From: Tetragonia tetragonoides
Lineage: Eukaryota; Streptophyta; Magnoliopsida; Caryophyllales; Aizoaceae
Assembly (NCBI GenBank): GCA_038025085.1
Contig: CM076151.1
Coordinates: forward strand, 12,498,501 to 12,562,500
Direction of reading: 5' to 3'
DNA: 64,000 nucleotides
A program made the position numbers and the translations under genes. Shown piece by piece: positions 45,240 to 57,324 of the stretch. A model generated the notes under the pieces. That model was not told the DNA's origin and did not search any database. It saw only the letters and a program-made list of their open reading frames with translations. Each line of letters starts with the position of its first letter. The first letter of the stretch is position 1.

Positions 45240-46200
45240 TTTAACTTTTAAAAAACTCTAGTGTCAGATTATTGATCTCTAGTGTTACTTTATTGAGAAA
45301 GTAGTGTTAGTTAATTTGAAACATGTTTTAATTTGTTGAGATGAAATTTGACATTATAAAACTACAGTGTCAGATTGTTGATCTCTAGTGTTAGTTCATT
45401 GAGAAGTCATGTTAGTAAATTTAAGGCATGTGTTTTAATTTGTTGAGATGCAATTTGATTTTTTAGAAATCCAGTGTCAGATTATTGATTTGTAGTGTTA
45501 GATAATTGAGAAAGCAGTGTTACTTAACTTAATACATGTTTTAATTTGTTAAGATCATGAGATGCAATTTGACTTTGTAAAAATCCAGTGTCAAAATATT
45601 GATATGTAGTGCTAGTTTATTGAAATGTAGTGTTAGTTAATTTAAAGTTATGTTTTAATTTGTCCAGACGCAGTTTGACATTATAAAACTCCAGTGTCAG
45701 ATTATTGATCTCTAGTGCTAGTTCATTAAAAAAACAGTGTTAGTTAATTTAAAACATGTTATATTTGTTGAGATGCAATTTAACATTATAAAAATCTAGT
45801 GTCAGATTATTGATATCTTGTGTTAGTTCATTGAGAAAGCAGCGTTAGTAAATTTAAGGCATTTTTTAATTTGTTGAGATGCAATTTGACTTTTTAACAC
45901 TCTAGTATCATATTATTGATTTTTAGTGTTAGAACATTGAGAAAGTAGTATTAGTTAAGTTATTCCATGTTTTGATATGTTAAGATCATGAGATGCAATT
46001 TGACTCTTTAAAATCCAGTGTCAAATTATTGATACGTAGAGTTAATTTATTGAAGAGCAGTGTTAGTTAATAGAGAAAGTAGTGTTAATTAATTTAAGGC
46101 ATGTGTTACTTTATTACCATGCAATTTGAGTTTATAAAATTTTAGTGTCAGTTTATGATTTTCTAGTATTAGTTCATTGAGAAAACAATATCAGTTTTTA
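45240..46200. repeat. Degenerate minisatellite, about 107-bp unit, nine copies, four-unit higher order
   Basis: The anchor AGTGTCAGATTATTGAT recurs near 45260, 45366, 45472, 45587, 45691, 45799, 45902, 46015 and 46144. Each unit continues with TAGTGTTAG.TCATTGAGAAAG, AGTGTTAGTTAATTTAA and TTTAATTTGTTGAGATGCA. Units 3 and 7 both carry a longer AAGATCATGAGATGC form, and units 4 and 8 share the CAAA variant of the anchor. Blocks 1-4 and 5-8 are thus homologous at about 430 bp. Confidence 0.85.
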
Positions 46201-48212
46201 ACCAAGTAACAATTGAAAGGAAAGATAAAATGAATTTTTTTTAAAAAAACAAAAAAAAACAGTAACTAGTCTCATGTGACCCAAAAAGGGAGAAAAAGAA
46301 AAAATAAATTAAATATAGAAAGTTGAAAGTGAAAAACGTAGGAGATAAGGAATAAAAAAGGAAGAAAAAGAAAAAAAAATCAAATGAAAGTTGAGCCTGC
46401 ACAAATTCGCTAACCACCTAACCACTGCGGCAAGTTTCGCTGTATGTCAAATTATTACATGCAAGAGATAATCTCTCTAACAAAATAAACCAACAAAAAA
46501 AAAAAAAAAAAATGGACCGCGCGGCCCAGGCTCGACACGCGACATGTACATTTGCTTCTCACCCGCGCCCTACCTTATAGGGCGGCCGTTTATGAGAGTA
46601 ATTGAAAGTTATTAGAATCGTACTTGCCAAAAAAAAATGCTAAGTTATTAGAATCATGTGATTGAGAAATCAATTCATCATATCATATTATGTACTAAAA
46701 TAAAAAAGGGCATACCCTAAAATATTCGACCCGGCCCACCTACGGGTCATAGCACATTTGCTATTGTAAATCGACGGATCGAAATAGACCGACCCATTTA
46801 AAAATTAGATGGATTAAATTGGATCATAAATAAGTCAATCGACTTAATATTTTTATAAATTTAAAAAATACTTTTTAAATTTTAAACGGTCAAAATAGAT
46901 CGGCCCAACCCATGACTAACCCGCCCACTCACAAACATTGCTTACCCAAACTAACCCATTTATTAAACGGGTTAGTTCGGCCCGGCCAGCCCGATCGGTT
47001 GCCCAGGCCTCTCCTATGCGTGAGCCATGAGGTATGAGTGACAATTGATTCTTTCATTGGTCAGTCAGCGGTATGAATTATCAAATGATATGGATATGCA
47101 TGCGGCTTGAAAGATTTGATATCAAGCAAAAGCATCAAAGAACAGAGAACCTAGGTTTCTTCAAATCATAATATGCGGCGAGTAATTATGCGTCGCACAA
47201 ATGCACAATCCATAGTACCCAGTATGTAGTAAAGTATTAATAATTGATGGCTCATATATTACTTATTATTAGTCCAATTGTTGTACTATGCAACTATGCA
47301 TAATACATGACCAAAGAAAAATGCGCCGACGAGGAGCAAGGGATACTGGCCTACTGCTATGTAAAAGAGTAATGACGGATTTAGACATATTTCCAAGACG
47401 ATGTATTTTGTAAAAGTAAAAATAAAAATGGGACACAAAAAAAAAAAAAAATATTCCATTTCTTATTAAAAAATTCATAATTTGTTCTCCCTAATTAAAG
47501 CACTTGCATCCACTTGGGGATGTAATAGTAATAATATATAGATCTGCCAATGATAATTGAGTTTAATTATTTTAATCACCATCGAAAGTGACTAAAATGA
47601 ATATTGGAATAGTAAAAGTAGTGTGAATGTTTTTTTTCTTCTTCTTCTTTTTCTCTACATAGTTTAGAGATATGTATTGTTATTGAATAAAAGCATGCCA
47701 AACATTGAAATTTTTTTTTTTTTTTTTTCCATAAAAAAAGGGCCGGTCTTTCTATCATTTTGTATTTTGGAAAGTTGATATGGACCAGTCCACCCACTAT
47801 CATATTTCAAAGAAATGGGCCGCTGTGAATGTATTCATGGATAGAGCCAGGCAGCATTAGATGTACCCTATACATTGGGCTTGCTATTGACCAGACGATC
47901 CACCAAGAATAAATATCAGAACATACGAGCAGTCCATGATCAGTTAATTTAATTATGGTGTACACCTTACGAGAAACATAAACATGGGTGATTAATTAAT
48001 GGACAATGATTCTGTGTATGATCATTTTTACTTCCATAAAACTGGAACAATCATAAAAAATTTAATAACAAATTCCTAATAATGAAGTGGTGTATGCTAA
48101 ATTGATCCCCGGAAAGTGTATCACGCCTCATTATTACTTTAAGCTTACAGGGACACATGAACGATAACTCTTATTAATATAATTACTTTAGATTTTCTTC
48201 TGAAGAAAATAA
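46201..48212. other. Intergenic; GC-rich CCCGGCCC patches near 46725-46750 and 46975-47000
   Basis: No gene supported. The patches with TTCGACCCGGCCCACC and TTCGGCCCGGCCAGCCC suggest a decayed MITE of the GGGCCGGG-rich kind, but the ends do not pair clearly. A-runs at 46496-46511 and T-run at 47709-47728. Confidence 0.35.
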
Positions 48213-49060
48213 GTTTTTTTTTTTTTGAAAGAAAGACCATTAGCGGTCATTCATTATCCATTAACTTTTTCAAGTCTGTTGACAGAGCAATATTTACATT
48301 GGTTGGAAGAGATGACTCCCAAAACCGACAGCCTACTTCCCATGGCTGCACATGCGCAAGCTCATGGGCCACACAATTACCACTACGCTTCACAAAAGAT
48401 CAAGACACACTACGGAAACAGTTAACATAGTACAAAGCATAATCAATATTAAACTAAAATAACTAGACCCCTTATAAATCTTATTTAAAGCATTAAAAAC
48501 ATTGAGATTATCCATCTCAATTACGACATCTTTGAAGCATTGATCATGAGCAAAATGCAAACCAAATACCGCAGCCTTGGCTTCTGCTATATCCACATCC
48601 CAAAGTTCATTAAAGTTCCATGTAGCCGCAGCCAAAGGAAGACCCATAGCATCCCTGCAAATAATTCCAACTGATGTACCCAGATCACATATTTTACCAC
48701 TATCAACATTGACTTTTATCAAGCCATTACTTGGATTACTCCAAGACTTTTGATGCTGTTGGTTAAGTAGGCCACAAGGACAAGCCAATACATCATTATC
48801 CAACTCAGCATAGAGCTTCAACACATAAGATTTAACATCCAAAGGGGAACGAAACAGACCTTCGAAAATTCGCTTGTTCCGAGCATCCCAAATAGCCCAT
48901 GAATAGAGGCAAAAAAGACGGAACTCATCAATAGACAACTCCCCCTTAAGGTCTTCAATCCAATCACGAAAAGAACGAACACCTCGTTTCTTCACCACCT
49001 GCGGGCCACTAATTTCCCAAATAACTTGCGCCATAAATTTCTTATCTAATTCTTTAGGTT
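48213..49060 (-). pseudogene. 3' end of a LINE (non-LTR) element: RNase H-like domain with poly(A) tail
   Basis: On the minus strand, 49034-48390 encodes a segment typical of plant L1-type LINE C-termini: FCLYSWAIWDARNKRIFEG, then the RNase H fold (VNVDSGKI, GIICRDAMG, DIAEAKAAVFGLHFA, VVIEMDNLNVFNAL). Near 48420 the frame shifts, and SFVKRSGNCVAHELAH (the last RNase H motif), then CRFWESSLP, continue in another frame after a TGA. The minus-strand sequence ends in a 12-13 A tail (48213-48225 as T on +). A near-identical 10-mer (AGAAAATAAG at 48204, AGAAACTAAG at 49079) may be the target duplication. This would be a 5'-truncated LINE copy. Confidence 0.75.
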
Positions 49061-49845
49061 ACAGGGCTTGCTACTGGCAGAAACTAAGATTAATGAATAT
49101 GAAAGTCTCACATCAATGTCAAAATCATTTGGAAATTGCATATAACATCTTCAGTATTGACAATAACATGACCAATTTGCTGCTGATTAAATCAGTCTAA
49201 TTGGTGCAAACATCAACAAGAAAGTCAAATGATTATATCTCAATTCTCAGATGTTGTAGACAAATAATGCATTTATTTATTTTTTGGTATTGCAGAAATA
49301 TTATTGGCAATAAATAAGAATACCTACCATTTATAAAAACAGCAAGGGGTAGCTGCTCCATCAAATACATCCTCTTCAGTCTTCACAATCAAGTATCTAC
49401 TGGACATTGTCAAATGTCAACCCTACCCATAACCTAGGTACCCAACTAGCCAACCTAACCCAATCAACCAAACCAAGTCCCATAGCACATACAAACACAA
49501 GGACTGACATAAAAACCAGTATGGTAGAAATAATTAAAGTCATTCATTAACTTATAAAAATAAAAAAATTTAAATGTATCATCCGCCATACCAATACATT
49601 TACACAAAAAGATTTCAGTTCAACACCCAAAAATATATAGAGCGATCTTATATGCAGCCTTAGTCTAATATTATAATTCCCACCCCGATTTCAATGAAAA
49701 CAAGATAAGTAAGTACTTGTAGAACGGATTACTTTTTTAACTTACAAGTATTTACTTGTATTGTTTTAATTGGAGGATGCAAATTGGAGGCACAACGTGA
49801 CATTGCACATGACACCTCTTGAAAATAAATGCATTTGTTTGTACT
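49061..49845. other. Intergenic, no supported gene
   Basis: AT-rich, no signature on either strand. Confidence 0.35.
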
Positions 49846-50038
49846 AGAGCTGGCAAAAACTGACCTGACTCGATGAACGACCCGCTACAGACCCGACTGA
49901 AAAGGTTCAAACCCGAAATGAACCGAGACTGAAATGACCCGTCCCAAATGTTGTGAGACAACATTTGTGAAACCCGTTGGGTAACCCGACATCGAACCCG
50001 TATTAACCCAACCTGACCGACCCATTTGCAAGGTCTAG
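49846..50038. mobile_element. hAT-type MITE, about 193 bp, near-perfect 8-bp TSD
   Basis: Left end AGAGCTGGCAAAA, right end TTGCAAGGTCTAG. Flanks TTTGTACT (49838-49845) and TTTGCACT (50039-50046) differ at one base. The body is rich in GACCCG/AACCCG words. It lies about 540 bp upstream of the MATE start codon. Confidence 0.75.
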
Positions 50039-50063
50039 TTTGCACTATTGTCTATTAGAGTAT

Positions 50064-50300
50064 GGGTGCGTTGGTTAGAACTGAACTTAACATAACTGAA
50101 TTCAACGTTACTAAACTGGACACTACTGAAGTGAAATGAACTCAATTGAATTGAATTGAGCACAACTTGATATATGAGACAAAAAATATGTTTTTGAACT
50201 CAACATCACTAAACATGGATTAACTAAAATTAAAATAATTGATTTAACAATTGAACTGAACTGAACTGAACTAATCGAATAAACTCTAACAAACGCACCC
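50064..50300. mobile_element. MITE of the GGGTGCGTTT family
   Basis: Left GGGTGCGTTGGTTAGAACTG, right ACTCTAACAAACGCACCC, inverted. The body is rich in GAACTGAACTGAA. It ends 274 bp before the MATE start codon, probably inside the promoter. Confidence 0.75.
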
Positions 50301-50574
50301 TACAACTTACCAGGGAGACAAAGAAAAAAAAAGAATTGTGCCCTTCAAACAAACACGTGACAGCTAGCAAAGCCACACGCAGTACCAACTACAACTACCT
50401 CCCCCAGCGTAAGCCCCCTAACAAAATCCCCACAAATATCTCTCTCTCTCTCTCTCCTTTTGTTTGCGAACAAAATATACATACACCCCCAAGCCCAACA
50501 ACCAAGGAGCCATAATTTTCTGATCACCACCTAAGGAGAGAGAAAAAAGAAAATCAAATCAGGAAAGAAAAGAA
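50301..50574 (+). promoter_or_regulatory. MATE promoter-proximal region and 5' leader
   Basis: It contains a (TC)n tract (50439-50458) and a purine-rich leader (50534-50574) before the ATG. No certain TATA box could be chosen. Confidence 0.4.
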
Positions 50575-50840
50575 ATGGAGGAAAATGGAAATGGTGTAAA
50601 AGTGCCATTGTTGAAGACTGAAGATTACGCGCCGGTGAAGAGCGTAAGAGAAGCAACATATGTGTTCTGGGTTGAAACTAAGAAGCTATGGATAATTGCA
50701 TTTCCTATCGTTTTCAATATACTTTGTCAATTTGGTACTCAAACTGTTACCAATATTTTTGTGGGCCATCTTGGAGAACTTCAACTTTCTGCCGTCACTA
50801 TTTCTATTTCTGTCATCGGCGGTTTGTCCTTCGGCTTCTT

Positions 50841-50872
<32 letters not shown>

Positions 50873-53800
50873 ATTACATGCATTTTTAATGGATTTTGAT
50901 TTTAACCTATGTTTGTGTTGTTAACCTAGTTATTTAAGAGCTTTGCATGGAAATGAAATTGTGGGGATTTTATTTTTTGGATTTAAAATGATGGGATTAG
51001 TCAATTCGGTGGATTTGAAATGCTGGTATTAGTCAATTGTGTGTTTTCTGTCATTGTCCTTCAGTTTGGGGAGCAAAAAGTTAGGGAGCTTTTGTTTGGG
51101 TTTGATTAAAAAAGTATACTTTTTGACCATTTTATCTTATCTATGTACTCGTAGTAGAAATCACAAAGCTTAGGCATTTTAAAGATTTTGTTGTTATTTG
51201 GTTTTGTGTGTAGGAAGGATTTTATTACTGTGGCAATTAAAAGCTGTTTGTCAAAGTTCATTGAAAGTTGTATTGATTGCACAACTGTATTAAGGTTTTG
51301 TATGTAGAAATTAAAGGGAAATGACAGCAACAGTTATCATCAGTAGCAACTGTTGATTACAGAGTCCTTGCATAATTGTTGGTAGTTTCTGCCTAACTAT
51401 GGATTCCAATGGTCATTTATTATGTGGTATCAGCAAACAGGTATAGTAACTTTTATTGGACCTTGATGGAGAAATGTCAATGATCTAGCTGTTAGTTTAT
51501 ACTCTAGTAATAACAAGAAATAAATGAGAGCTTTAGTGAGCATTTGATATTTGGTGGACTAACATAACTATTTGATGTTTGTTTTAGCTAGCTAGGTAGT
51601 GTACCTCCTTAAGACCTTAACTGAATGGAATTGAACGGGAGTGAATGAATAGTAATACGTAAGAGAAAAATCGAAAATTTACGTTGCATACATAAATTGA
51701 ACTTAACTAAACATAGATGGCGAAGTCGAAACGAACCCACAGTTAAGTACCTTCTCTCCTGGTAAATTGTTCTTTAACCATTTTCATTTTTGTTTCTTTA
51801 CATTGCTGTGGTGACCTTGCAGGAGAGTTAGCCTCTTAGATACTTTCTCTGTGAGTTCTTCTCTGTCTGAGCTTGGTCCCCATCACGATAACTGATTTTT
51901 TTGTCTAATTAGGAGTATAAATTGTCTTTTGCGAGTATGAGTATGGCCTCATGGTCATGGACCATTCTTTTGGACTTTAATGAATAAGTTCCTCTGTCCG
52001 TACACGAGATAAAGTATATACATATTAATGAATTATTAAATGCTCTTCTCAAACTCTTCTGTCCCTCCCCTATTGTTTTTTTTTCTTCTTATTCCTGCGA
52101 ACTTTTTGGACCCATGGAAATCTAATACTAATATGGACATTGTTAGGGTAGTATGCTAAAGGTTAAAGTCTTTTGTTTGTTCCTTATTGTTAGTTGATTA
52201 TAGTCTTGCTGTTACAGTTGTTCTTGAATAGGGAAAGTACCTTGTCATTTTCTGGGTGGAAAGTTACTGATGATATCATTCTATCTTGAAACTTAGTGAT
52301 GTGAATTTTTACTTAAAAGCAATGGTCAGATAGGTATATTTGGTTAGAAATTTGTTGAGAGAATGAATTTGTTAACAACATTTTATCTGTTGTTTTGTGT
52401 AACAAAGCATTTATTTAAAAACATTTTTGAAGGTCAAACATGTGTCTGCTTTTTCAAATATTGGTGTTTCTAAACAGAAATAGGAAAGTATTTAGACAGT
52501 GCTCTGGTATGATCTGCTGTTGCACTGGTCACTCTTGATGTGTTTTTGTTTGTTTACGAGGGTGTGTTTGCGGAGTGCTCGATCTCATATGTTTCTTATG
52601 AAGTTTGATACATTGTAGTATGAACAGCTCACATTAATAATTTATTTTCACTACCCTTTAATTTGTCTAAATCAAGCACTATGGAATATGGATGCTCTCC
52701 ATCACCAGCTTTCTCATTAGCCATGGTGCTGTAAATCGGGCCGTTGCTTTGACCTCACATACTTGATAGAGAGGATTTGCATTTATCATTCTAATACTAT
52801 TACACAGCATCAAGCTATATGACCAGGGTTACATTTGAATAGTTAAAATGTATTGACTGGGCCAACAGAGTGCATTCATCGTATCCCCAGAGTTGAGAGG
52901 GTTATTTGGGGGTGGAGGGAGGAGGGCTTTGACTGAGGGCATCAATTTGCAATTATGCTTGTTTTTAGTTTGCTGTATCTTTTTTACTCTGCTATGACAC
53001 TCAATAGCTATTGGTAATCTGTCTTCAGAAATTTTAATGGTTCCAAAATTGTTGTTTGAAATTGTAGTTGGGTATGGGGAGCGCACTCGAGACATTGTGT
53101 GGACAAGCGTTTGGTGCTGGGCAAGTTTATATGCTTGGAATCTACATGCAACGCTCTTGGATTATCCTACTGGTCAGCTGTTTTGCACTCCTGCCAGTTT
53201 ACATATTCGCTGAACCAATCCTACTTCTTCTAGGACAGGACCATGAGATAGCTAAAGTTGCTGGAAACTTTACCCTCCTTACTATCCCACAGTTGTTCTC
53301 GCTTGCTATCAATTTTCCTTCTCAGAAGTTCCTACAAGCCCAAAGCAAGGTTGATATAACGGCATGGATAGGGCTTGCAGCTCTTACTGCACATGTTATG
53401 ATGCTCTGGCTTTTCATTCATGTATTTGGCTGGGGTTTGATGGGTGCCGCAGCAGCTTACAACATCACAAGTTGGGGGATTGCGTTGGCGCAAGTGGTAT
53501 ATGTATTTGGTTGGTGTCAAGATGCTTGGACTGGGTTCTCATGGGCAGCTCTTAGAGAGATATGGGCCTTTGTTAGGCTTTCCTTAGCATCAGCTGTGAT
53601 GCTATGCCTTGAGATTTGGTATATGATGAGCATAACTCTCCTTGCTGGTCATCTTGATAACGCTGTGATATCAGTTGGGTCCCTTTCCATATGGTGAGTT
53701 ATGACTTCATAATTGTGAGTCTTTTGAATATTAACATGTACTCTTTTCTGGTTTTAGTTGTGCGCTTTACCAACTTGTTAATGATTATTCTCAATTGTTA

Positions 53801-55367
53801 GGGGGTAAATCAACTAAAATGATTTAACAAGAAGGCTTTTGGGTTTGTATTGTTTTGTGCTGGTAACGCCATTGTAGCCCATACACTGCAGTTGGTGGGT
53901 TTCATATTTGGTATTGTCATTGTTGCTGTTGAGCCTTGTAATTTCGGGTTCGACAGGATGGGACATGAAAAGGCATAATATCTTTGATTTCTGCTTATCG
54001 AAATTGCTATATAGCTTTTGTTCCTAGAAACATGAACAATAATGCAATTCTATATTCTGTTGCAGCGCCAATGTAAATGGAATTCAAGCTATGATATTCA
54101 TCGGAATAAATGCTGCCATAAGGTGAGTAATGTGATTACAACTTCAGTGCAGAAAGTTTATACAAAGAATTGTGTTTCTTTCTCAATGACTTCTATTCTA
54201 TTTTATGTTTCCTTATGCTGCTTGGTATGAACTAAAAAGCTAGTCAGATGGCCATGTCAATGAGAACTTCCAATTTTGAATTGGGCTGTAATTTTTTCTC
54301 TTCAGTGTTCGGGTATCAAATGAGCTAGGATTGGGGCGCCCAAGAGCAGCTAAATACAGTGTATATAGCACAGTTTTTCAGTCTCTCCTCATCGGGCTCT
54401 TTTGCATGGTCCTAATCCTTATCGGGAGAAACCATTTTGCTATTATCTTCACTAACAGCAAAGAATTACAGCAAGCTGTTGCCAAACTAGCATGGCTTCT
54501 TGGTGTGACCATGGTTCTTAACAGTGTTCAGCCCGTCATTTCAGGTACCAATCTTGCATTATACTGTTTCTTGTTAGCACTGCTTATTACTCTAGTCTTC
54601 CCTTTTCAAGATTTAGTTTAGCAGAGTATTGTTTGTAGGTGTTGCTGTTGGAGGGGGGTGGCAAGCCCTTGTTGCATATATAAACTTGGGTTGCTATTAC
54701 GTGTTTGGGCTCCCACTTGGATGGGTACTGGGCTATGTAGCTCATTTTGGAGTAGAGGTACTTGAACTATCATTGTCTTACCATTCTGCCCCATTATTTT
54801 GTTTTAATAAATATTTATCTTGAACCTGACTAGCTTCTGAATTATGGCTCCTATGATGGTTAGGGCATTTGGGGGGGCTTGATAGCTGGAACTGCCTTGC
54901 AGACCTTGGTTCTGCTGTTTGTCCTGTACCGGACAAATTGGAGTAAAGAGGTGAGCTGATGTTTTATGTATTATGGTTGCGTTCATCTTCTTCGAACACA
55001 CAAAACAACTGTTGTTGCGCACTTGCGCATAATTGCACAACTAACAAAAGAAACCTTTATACAATACATCTTATCACTTCCACCTTTCGTGGGGCTTGAA
55101 TAAGTGAAGAAACCAACTCATACAGAGCTAATGGGTTAAGACTTAAGAGTTAACGCCCAACTTTTGTTGTACTCTTTATGCTTCCTTTTCTCTGCGGGAT
55201 GATGGGGGTGGTTTGTTGTTGCTATCTTGTTAAGAGAAGGGACTGAAGTCCTTTGTTTCAATGCTTGATTAACAATGTGGAATTCGCAGGTGGAGAAAAC
55301 AAATAGCCGTATGCGAGAATGGGGTGGGCAAGACATCTCAACCAATAAGGTTGGCAATGATGTATGA
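50575..55367 (+). CDS. MATE-family efflux transporter (DETOXIFICATION/DTX), seven exons
   Basis: Plant MATE proteins export organic compounds across the plasma or vacuolar membrane using a proton gradient. Exons are 50575-50841, 53068-53693, 54066-54122, 54306-54544, 54639-54757, 54864-54950 and 55290-55367. They sum to 1473 bases: 490 codons plus TGA, phase-consistent throughout. The protein starts MEENGNGVKVPLL (cytosolic tail). It shows FPIVFNILCQFGTQTVTNIF (first helix), GHLGELQLSAV, then MGSALETLCGQAFGAGQ, the characteristic MATE signature. VRVSNELGLGRPRAAKYS follows in the second half, and WQALVAYINLGCYYVFGLP near the end. Twelve hydrophobic segments are expected for the family. Intron 1 is 2.2 kb and its donor is the first repeat of a (TC)n tract. 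The protein resembles the DTX27-33 group; the substrate cannot be told from sequence. Confidence 0.93.
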
Positions 55368-56679
55368 ATCACTTCTACTATGACTATTGAATGTCCACTT
55401 GTGTTGGCTGAGCCTCCATTTCATCAGTATTAGATTTTATCCCGGCGAGATAACTTGGCAGTCTGGTTCACCATCCAAGATCAATATCTTCATCACAACA
55501 ACGGGCTCCAATTTTTCTGGGCACTTCATGTCTTCTGAAACAGTCATCCATATGGAGTCCTAATTCACACTCGAAACACAGGTTATGTGGTAGCTCCACC
55601 TCAATCTCCAGCAAAATGTGTCAGGAAACGCCTGACATTTTATAATTAAGTTATGGAATTGACAAGTCTTGGTAGTACTTGCTAAAAAGCAAGCTATACC
55701 ATTGTTTTAAATTTTGGCTGAATTTGTAATAAAAGTTCTCACTCAACATTTTGTTTTCTTCGTTCTCCAGAAATATTGTGTGTGTGTTTTTCGATCTTAG
55801 ATGCTAGAAATACTGGAATCATGCATGTAGATGAAGGTGAAGGCTGCATTTTGCTCTTTTATGATAGCTGGAAGATTGTGTTCCTCCTTTTACTAAAGCG
55901 AGAAATCACGTATATATGGACGTTACTTTGCCGTTCTTTGTTTATTGTCATACAAAATTATCTCGTTATCCAACCTTAGAGGGTAATTGATCAAGAAACT
56001 ATGTTGAGGTAGTTTTCTAAACTAAGCATGGGGTTTTTGGATCCTAGATTTGAAAATTTTAAAGTCCAAAAAAATAAAATAAAATAAATTATCGGGTGGT
56101 TTGAGGGTTCCGAGATTCTTTGTGTTACTTGGATAATGGAGCTGATGAACAAGATAAAGTTGGAAGATGGAGATGATTCAAATTTAGAATTTGTCTAATC
56201 GGTATCATTTTTATTTATTCTTGGCTGTATTTGTTTCTTCAAAGTCCTTCAATAATTTGTTAGTGAAGGCATTTAGGTTAACTTTTATGGAGGTTATCTG
56301 GTTAGTCTTGCCTTATAAAAAAATAAGATAATATGATGATGCATAAAGGAAGCTCCTTAATGGAGGTGGGTGATGGCTTGTAAAGTTGTAGAGTTGTAGA
56401 TGATGGTCTCATATGGTATTTGGCCTTAACATAACTTTTAATGAGACGAAATTTTCTTATTAATAAAATAAGGGTCACTGACGTGTTCAAAATAAATAAT
56501 TCGGCCTTTATATTTCTAAATAGTGACCCCATTTTAGTGAGTTTTCTTCACCTAGTTTTCAGGTCCTTTTAGTTCAATTAGGTTCGGTCCAATTCATAAA
56601 AATAATGCAACTCTTAAAAAAAATAATGAAAATGACAAAACATTTATATCAATAATAAATTGCCGACTCGTAACATCAA
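55368..56679. other. 3' flank of MATE; no gene seen
   Basis: Mostly AT-rich. The first 350 bases probably include the 3' UTR (AATAAAA-like words near 55730). No structured feature. Confidence 0.4.
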
Positions 56680-56763
56680 GTCAGGATGGCCGAGTGGTCT
56701 AAGGCGCCAGACTCAAGTTCTGGTCCTCTAACGAGGGCGTGGGTTCAAATCCCACTTCTGACA
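56680..56763 (+). tRNA. tRNA-Leu (anticodon CAA)
   Basis: It has an acceptor stem GTCAGGA/TTCTGAC, a D-arm GGCCGAGTGGTCTAAGGC, and an anticodon stem CCAGA/TCTGG around loop CTCAAGT (anticodon CAA). The long variable arm typical of Leu is present, with T-arm GTGGGTTCAAATCCCAC. No intron. A pyrimidine-rich T tract follows (56766-56800), as expected for Pol III termination. This is the nuclear, cytosolic type. Confidence 0.93.
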
Positions 56764-57075
56764 TTCTCTTCTTTTTTATTTTCTTCTATTTTTTTTAATG
56801 TTTTGTTTTGTTTTGTTTTGTTTTGGGGGGTTGTAAATATAAGCAATTGTGATCAGCCAAATTTCCATCAAATTTATAGTCAACTTTAAAAGTGTTTACT
56901 GCATCAAAATGGATGGATCTGTTTTGGTTTCATCAGCTTGTTTGACAAATTTGATTCTTTCCCATTACCACCAGACTGTTTTAACACATCATCAGAATGT
57001 TTTAACACATCAGAATGTGATGATTTGTTCTCATTACATCGTTTTGTTCAACAAATGTGGTTCCAAATCTCATTA
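56764..57075. other. Spacer between tRNA-Leu and F-box gene
   Basis: A TTTTG run (56803-56826) and a repeated GTTTTAACACATCA word (56977-57013); no gene seen. Confidence 0.4.
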
Positions 57076-57255
57076 ATACCTTTCAGAAATCGACATTACA
57101 AGCTAATTATCAATACCAGAAAATACCAAATCCATGAAAATAATCTGAACAAGAGTCAATACATGATACCTTTCAGAAATCGACATTACAAGCCAATTAT
57201 CAGTATCAGAAAATACCAAATCCATGAAAACAAACTGAACAAGAGTCAATACAAT
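57076..57255. repeat. 90-bp tandem duplication in the F-box gene's 3' flank
   Basis: 57076-57165 and 57166-57255 share ATACCTTTCAGAAATCGACA, TTACAAGC.AATTATCA and GAACAAGAGTCAATACA, with only a few changes. It probably lies in the 3' UTR, 70-250 bases past the stop codon. Confidence 0.85.
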
Positions 57256-57324
57256 CCATGTAAAAAAGATAGCCTTTATTCCAAATTCAAGGTTTCATCC
57301 ATTCTGACAATCCACACATCCTTA

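Noticed and set aside
46690..47020. MITE with GGGCCGGG-rich ends
   Set aside because: Composition is suggestive, but terminal repeats and TSD could not be matched.
51590..51750. Further MITE of the TTCAGTT family in MATE intron 1
   Set aside because: Contains TTGAACTTAACTAAAC-like words but the ends are not inverted repeats.
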